Assembly: GCA_016765515.1 (NCBI GenBank)
Contig: JAESPT010000014.1
Coordinates: forward strand, 1-8,121
From: Sneathiella sp.
GTDB taxonomy: Bacteria > Pseudomonadota > Alphaproteobacteria > Sneathiellales > Sneathiellaceae
Reading direction: 5' to 3'
DNA length: 8,121 bases
The notes below the pieces were generated by a model, which saw only the letters and a program-made list of their open reading frames with translations, did no database searches and had not been told where the DNA came from. Of this stretch, positions 6,000 to 8,121 are shown piece after piece. The number at the start of each line of letters is the position of its first letter. Within the stretch, counting starts at the first letter, position 1. The position numbers and the translations under genes were made by a program.

Positions 6000-6077
6000 G
6001 TGGAGGCGCCGGGTACCGCCCCCGGGTCCGCAACGTTTATTCCACGCAACGTTTATCGCCATAGTTGGTTACCCAAC
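5998..6077 (-). other. ssrA: Acceptor piece of the mature tmRNA
   Basis: About 80 nt. It opens with a small hairpin, GTTGG-GTAA-CCAAC (6077-6064), capped by a GNRA tetraloop. Next come TATGGCGATAAACG and a 12-bp direct repeat, then the T-arm: stem CCGGG (6025-6021) with CCCGG (6013-6009) around the loop GGCGGTA. It ends with the acceptor 3' strand, A73 and CCA (6000-5998). The loop lacks the usual TTCRANY. From memory other alphaproteobacterial acceptor pieces share the GGGGGCGGTACCC sequence. Confidence 0.82.
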
Positions 6078-6083
6078 AGCAGT

Positions 6084-6112
6084 AATATAGTTACTTGTGA
6101 CGAAATATGAAA
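6084..6112 (-). promoter_or_regulatory. Likely promoter of the tmRNA gene
   Basis: TATATT (6089-6084) matches the sigma-70 -10 consensus at 5 of 6 bases and lies 6 nt before the first base of the acceptor-piece hairpin at 6077, as expected for a start there. The -35 region is poor: TTTCAT or CTTTCA at 17-18 bp spacing. The folA stop is only about 65 bp upstream, so read-through from thyA-folA is also possible. Confidence 0.45.
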
Positions 6113-6142
6113 GGACTGAAATCGAGAATCTGAAATCCTTTG

Positions 6143-6646
6143 TCAAATGCGATCAAGAATGAAAAACGTATGATCGTATTCGTTTTTCTCCGATTTCTCA
6201 TGAAATTCGGAAGATTCGGTTTTCCACTGCGTCTTTGGGAGCGGGAAGAAATAGGTATCGCCCTCGATTTCGGTGTGAACTCGTGTCAGGTAGAAGCGCT
6301 GAATATGAGAGAGAAAAAGACGATAAATTTCACCACCGCCAACAATGGAAATTTCCTGGACGTCTCTATCCGCAGCGTCTTTTTTGGCCAAATCAAGAGC
6401 TTCTTCTATGGTATGGGCGATTAAAGCGCCGTCACGTTTGTATGTTTTGTCCCGCGTAAGAATAATAGTCGTCCGGCCAGGAAGGACTCCTGGTAGAGAG
6501 TCAAAAGTCTTCCGTCCCATAATCATTGGCTTACCGAGAGTGTTTTTTTTGAACCTCTTGAGATCATTTGAGAGACGCCAGGGAAGCGTGTTTTCTGAAC
6601 CTAAAACATCATTTTCGGAAACTGCGAGGACAGCACTGATAAGCAT
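6143..6646 (-). CDS. folA: Dihydrofolate reductase
   Basis: FolA reduces dihydrofolate to tetrahydrofolate with NADPH, restoring the folate oxidised by the upstream thymidylate synthase. The 167-residue protein has the family order: the N-terminal strand ISAVLAVSENDVLG, LPWRLSNDLKRFKK with P22, W23 and the proton-relay acid D28, PMIMGRKTFDSLP for NADPH binding, LPGRTTIILTR, and SIVGGGEIYRLFL for the cofactor pyrophosphate. The C-terminal half includes LTRVHTEIEGDTYFFPL. Length and residues are normal for a chromosomal enzyme, with no sign of a resistance-type variant. Its ATG follows thyA by 9 bp. The ribosome binding site AGGA overlaps the thyA stop, so its translation is probably coupled. 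The gene ends about 65 bp before the tmRNA. Confidence 0.96.
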   Translation of the reverse strand: MLISAVLAVSENDVLGSENTLPWRLSNDLKRFKKNTLGKPMIMGRKTFDSLPGVLPGRTTIILTRDKTYKRDGALIAHTIEEALDLAKKDAADRDVQEISIVGGGEIYRLFLSHIQRFYLTRVHTEIEGDTYFFPLPKTQWKTESSEFHEKSEKNEYDHTFFILDRI

Positions 6647-6653
6647 GGATTGT

Positions 6654-6657
6654 TCCT
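6654..6657 (-). promoter_or_regulatory. folA ribosome binding site overlapping the thyA stop
   Basis: AGGA lies 7 nt before the folA ATG. Its first two bases, AG, are also the last two bases of the thyA TAG stop (6658-6656). A terminating ribosome therefore stands on the folA initiation site, which suggests translational coupling of the two folate enzymes. Confidence 0.7.
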
Positions 6658-7450
6658 ATACGGCTATCGGAGCGGATATGGAGGTGGCCGCTTCATAGTT
6701 GTCCAGGCTGAAATCTTCAAACTTGAAATCAAAGATATCCAGAACTTGTTTATTCAAATTCATTGACGGCAGAGGACCGGGTTGCCTTGATAATTGGAGA
6801 TCAGCTTGCTCCACATGGTTTGCATAAAGGTGAGCGTCGCCCATGCTATGGACAAATTCCCCCGGTTTCAGACCGCATATTTGCGCAAGCATTAATGTCA
6901 GTAGTGCGTAGGATGCGATATTGAAAGGGACTCCCAAAAACACATCGGCACTTCTCTGATAAAGCTGGCAAGAGAGGGTATCGTTTGCCACATAAAACTG
7001 AAAAAGACAGTGACACGGAGGGAGGGCCATATTGTCGACGTCTGCCGGATTCCACGCGGTAATGATATGGCGGCGTGAATCTGGATTCTTTTTGAGTTGT
7101 TCCACAAGTTTTGTTATTTGATCAATCTGCTCGCCGCTGGAGGTGGGCCAGGATCGCCATTGATATCCATATACAGGGCCTAAATCACCGTTTTCGTCGG
7201 CCCATTCATCCCATATGCGAACCCCATTATCCTTCAAATACTTGATGTTGGTATCGCCCGCCAAGAACCAAAGCAATTCATGGATGATGGATTTCAAGTG
7301 CAATTTTTTTGTTGTGAGGACAGGAAAGCCTTTTTGCAGATCAAAACGCATTTGATGCCCGAAAATGCTGTAGGTTCCTACGCCGGTTCTATCCGACTTG
7401 TAGGTGCCCTCTTGTCTTACTTTTTGCAGGAGATCCAAATACTGTTGCAT
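6656..7450 (-). CDS. thyA: Thymidylate synthase
   Basis: ThyA methylates dUMP to dTMP using methylene-tetrahydrofolate, which leaves as dihydrofolate. The protein is 264 residues, the same length as the Escherichia coli enzyme as I remember it, and aligns without gaps. Landmarks include [16 protein letters not shown] (phosphate-binding R21), [32 protein letters not shown], the catalytic C146 in [23 protein letters not shown] (the dimer arginines), [20 protein letters not shown] with the dUMP-contacting N177 and [13 protein letters not shown] moderate ribosome binding site, TAGAG, is 7 nt before the ATG. It is the first gene of thyA-folA. The leader is divergent from the right-edge gene, so 7451-7592 should hold promoters for both directions. 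Confidence 0.97.
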   Translation of the reverse strand: MQQYLDLLQKVRQEGTYKSDRTGVGTYSIFGHQMRFDLQKGFPVLTTKKLHLKSIIHELLWFLAGDTNIKYLKDNGVRIWDEWADENGDLGPVYGYQWRSWPTSSGEQIDQITKLVEQLKKNPDSRRHIITAWNPADVDNMALPPCHCLFQFYVANDTLSCQLYQRSADVFLGVPFNIASYALLTLMLAQICGLKPGEFVHSMGDAHLYANHVEQADLQLSRQPGPLPSMNLNKQVLDIFDFKFEDFSLDNYEAATSISAPIAV

Positions 7451-7592
7451 AAATTAACTCTATTCAGGTTCAATAACATCGAATGACCGACCATGATAAC
7501 TTGCCATAGGATAGAGTACTTGCGAGATTGTCGCCAAGAGCTAAAATCTCAGAAATTAGAAAAACAAATCTTTCAGGCGGAATTTTATATTC
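7451..7592. promoter_or_regulatory. Divergent intergenic region between thyA and the right-edge gene
   Basis: This 142-bp stretch must contain the thyA promoter and probably that of the rightward gene. Toward thyA, TTGGCG and TATCCT (18 bp apart, each 4 of 6 matches) are a possible pair. Toward the right, TTGCCA at 7501 (5 of 6) lacks a good -10 partner. No operator-like palindrome or riboswitch is clear. Confidence 0.35.
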
Positions 7593-8121
7593 ATGAGACA
7601 GTCTTCATCCCTGAATTTGCAATATTCTGGTGCAATAAAATTAGTACCGCAAAATGCAGCTAAGATGGGTATCATCGGGGCAGAATATGAAATCGCAGCG
7701 GATATATTCAAACCTCTAAATCCCGATTGCATTGTTAGTGGGTGGTCAGGGTTTGAGGAATATGAGACTGAATTGGACGCCAGATCCGGAGAATTGTCCG
7801 GATCCTTCAACAGTTTTGTTCTGTTGCGTCAATCCTTTGATAAAGAGCGATTGAAGGATCAGTTGCGAATAATTGAAAACGAATTGAATGACACAGCAAC
7901 ATTGATCGTGGAATTTGATAACCCATTTTATTTCAATCGGTTACAACATTTACAATCAGCGGATCCGGCGATAATACTCCGTCAGTTGCTGGATCTTAAA
8001 GCCGATATCCATTCCTTTTCGAAAAAAGTTGCAGCTACGTTTACTGGTATGGGGTTTCATGTTGACCGGGTTTTTAAAAACTTGGGGGACAGCGCCGCCT
8101 TCGAAGAATGGCAACAAACAA
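7593..8121 (+). CDS. N-terminal part of a degenerate methyltransferase-like protein (runs off the window)
   Basis: An ATG at 7593 opens a frame that stays open to the window edge, giving 176 residues. AGGCGG lies 12 nt upstream, a rather long spacing. The layout resembles a class I SAM-dependent methyltransferase. SLNLQYSGAIKLVPQNAAKM precedes the first strand, then IIGAEYEIAADIFKPLNPDC stands where the glycine-rich SAM loop should be. SFNSFVLLRQSF follows as strand 4, NELNDTATLIVEFDNPFYFN as strand 5, and HSFSKKVAATFTGMGFHVDRV as the closing helix and strand. The GxGxG loop is reduced to GA, so SAM binding is doubtful. It may be one domain of a larger glycan-modifying or glycosyltransferase protein, as I recall for similar degenerate domains. 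The function is inference from fold-like spacing only. The gene itself is well supported by its composition and its open frame of over 500 bases. Confidence 0.7.
   Translation, partial: MRQSSSLNLQYSGAIKLVPQNAAKMGIIGAEYEIAADIFKPLNPDCIVSGWSGFEEYETELDARSGELSGSFNSFVLLRQSFDKERLKDQLRIIENELNDTATLIVEFDNPFYFNRLQHLQSADPAIILRQLLDLKADIHSFSKKVAATFTGMGFHVDRVFKNLGDSAAFEEWQQT

Larger units (their letters stand above)
5785..6077 (-). ncRNA. ssrA: Two-piece (circularly permuted) tmRNA, alphaproteobacterial type
   Basis: tmRNA rescues stalled ribosomes by acting as tRNA-Ala and then as a short message for a degradation tag. On the minus strand the acceptor piece (ending CCTCCACCA) comes before the coding piece (starting GGGGGCGAAATAGGTTCGACG), which is the permuted order of alphaproteobacterial genes. 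The halves pair into a perfect 7-bp acceptor stem, GGGGGCG (5964-5958) with CGCCTCC (6008-6002). This includes G3-U70, the alanyl-tRNA synthetase identity pair, with A73 and an encoded CCA. The tag frame reads ANDNNEAFAVAA then TAA. A 33-nt spacer with a long hairpin separates the pieces and must be processed out. The acceptor piece probably starts near 6077. The 3' end of the coding piece is a guess near 5785. The tag's N-terminal AANDN is what SspB would bind, and its VAA end is what ClpX reads. Confidence 0.95.

Noticed and set aside
5638..6110. Two plus-strand open frames across the folA-sspB gap
   Set aside because: They run antisense through the tmRNA gene, whose structure fully explains the sequence.
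6141..6146. Perfect TTGACA on the minus strand overlapping the folA stop
   Set aside because: No acceptable -10 lies 16-18 bp downstream. The TATATT at 6084-6089 is too far away to pair with it.
7556..7810. 84-residue minus-strand open frame near the right edge
   Set aside because: It lies opposite the plus-strand gene starting at 7593, which has better composition and a longer open frame. No family resemblance was seen.

Overview
The window is chromosomal DNA from an alphaproteobacterium, probably a marine or aquatic one of moderate GC (about mid-40s percent by eye, not counted). The clearest evidence is a circularly permuted, two-piece tmRNA gene of the alphaproteobacterial kind. It lies next to an alpha-type SspB, an Fe-S fumarase, a ribbon-helix-helix (RHH_4-like) protein and a DUF4169-like protein, a set I recall as typical of this class. 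I cannot name the genus.

Layout. (1) 1-330, plus strand: the 3' end of an RTX/calcium-binding type I secretion substrate. (2) 354-2551, minus strand: a probable three-gene operon of a LinB-like haloalkane dehalogenase, a conserved protein of unknown function and a class III nucleotide cyclase with a C-terminal two-helix membrane domain. (3) 2662-3504, minus strand: a 50-residue protein with a strong ribosome binding site, a DUF4169-like basic protein and an RHH_4-like protein. (4) 3523-5712, minus strand: class I fumarase and SspB. (5) about 5785-6077, minus strand: the two-piece tmRNA gene, ssrA. (6) 6143-7450, minus strand: thyA-folA, apparently translationally coupled. (7) 7593 to the right edge, plus strand: the start of a divergent gene for a degenerate methyltransferase-like protein.

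How the genes work together. thyA and folA form the thymidylate cycle: ThyA oxidises methylene-tetrahydrofolate to dihydrofolate and FolA reduces it back. ssrA and sspB form a ribosome-rescue and degradation pair: tmRNA adds the tag (A)ANDNNEAFAVAA to stalled peptides, and SspB hands tagged proteins to ClpXP. They sit side by side on the same strand, about 70 bp apart. Fumarase is the TCA-cycle step making malate. The dehalogenase-cyclase cluster looks like accessory metabolism joined to a signalling enzyme.

I found no insertion sequence, CRISPR array, tRNA, rRNA or phage gene. The most informative parts are the tmRNA (its repeat, T-loop and spacer hairpin), the dehalogenase cluster, the small 50-residue gene and the unassigned right-edge gene. 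I see no clear sign of an entirely new system.
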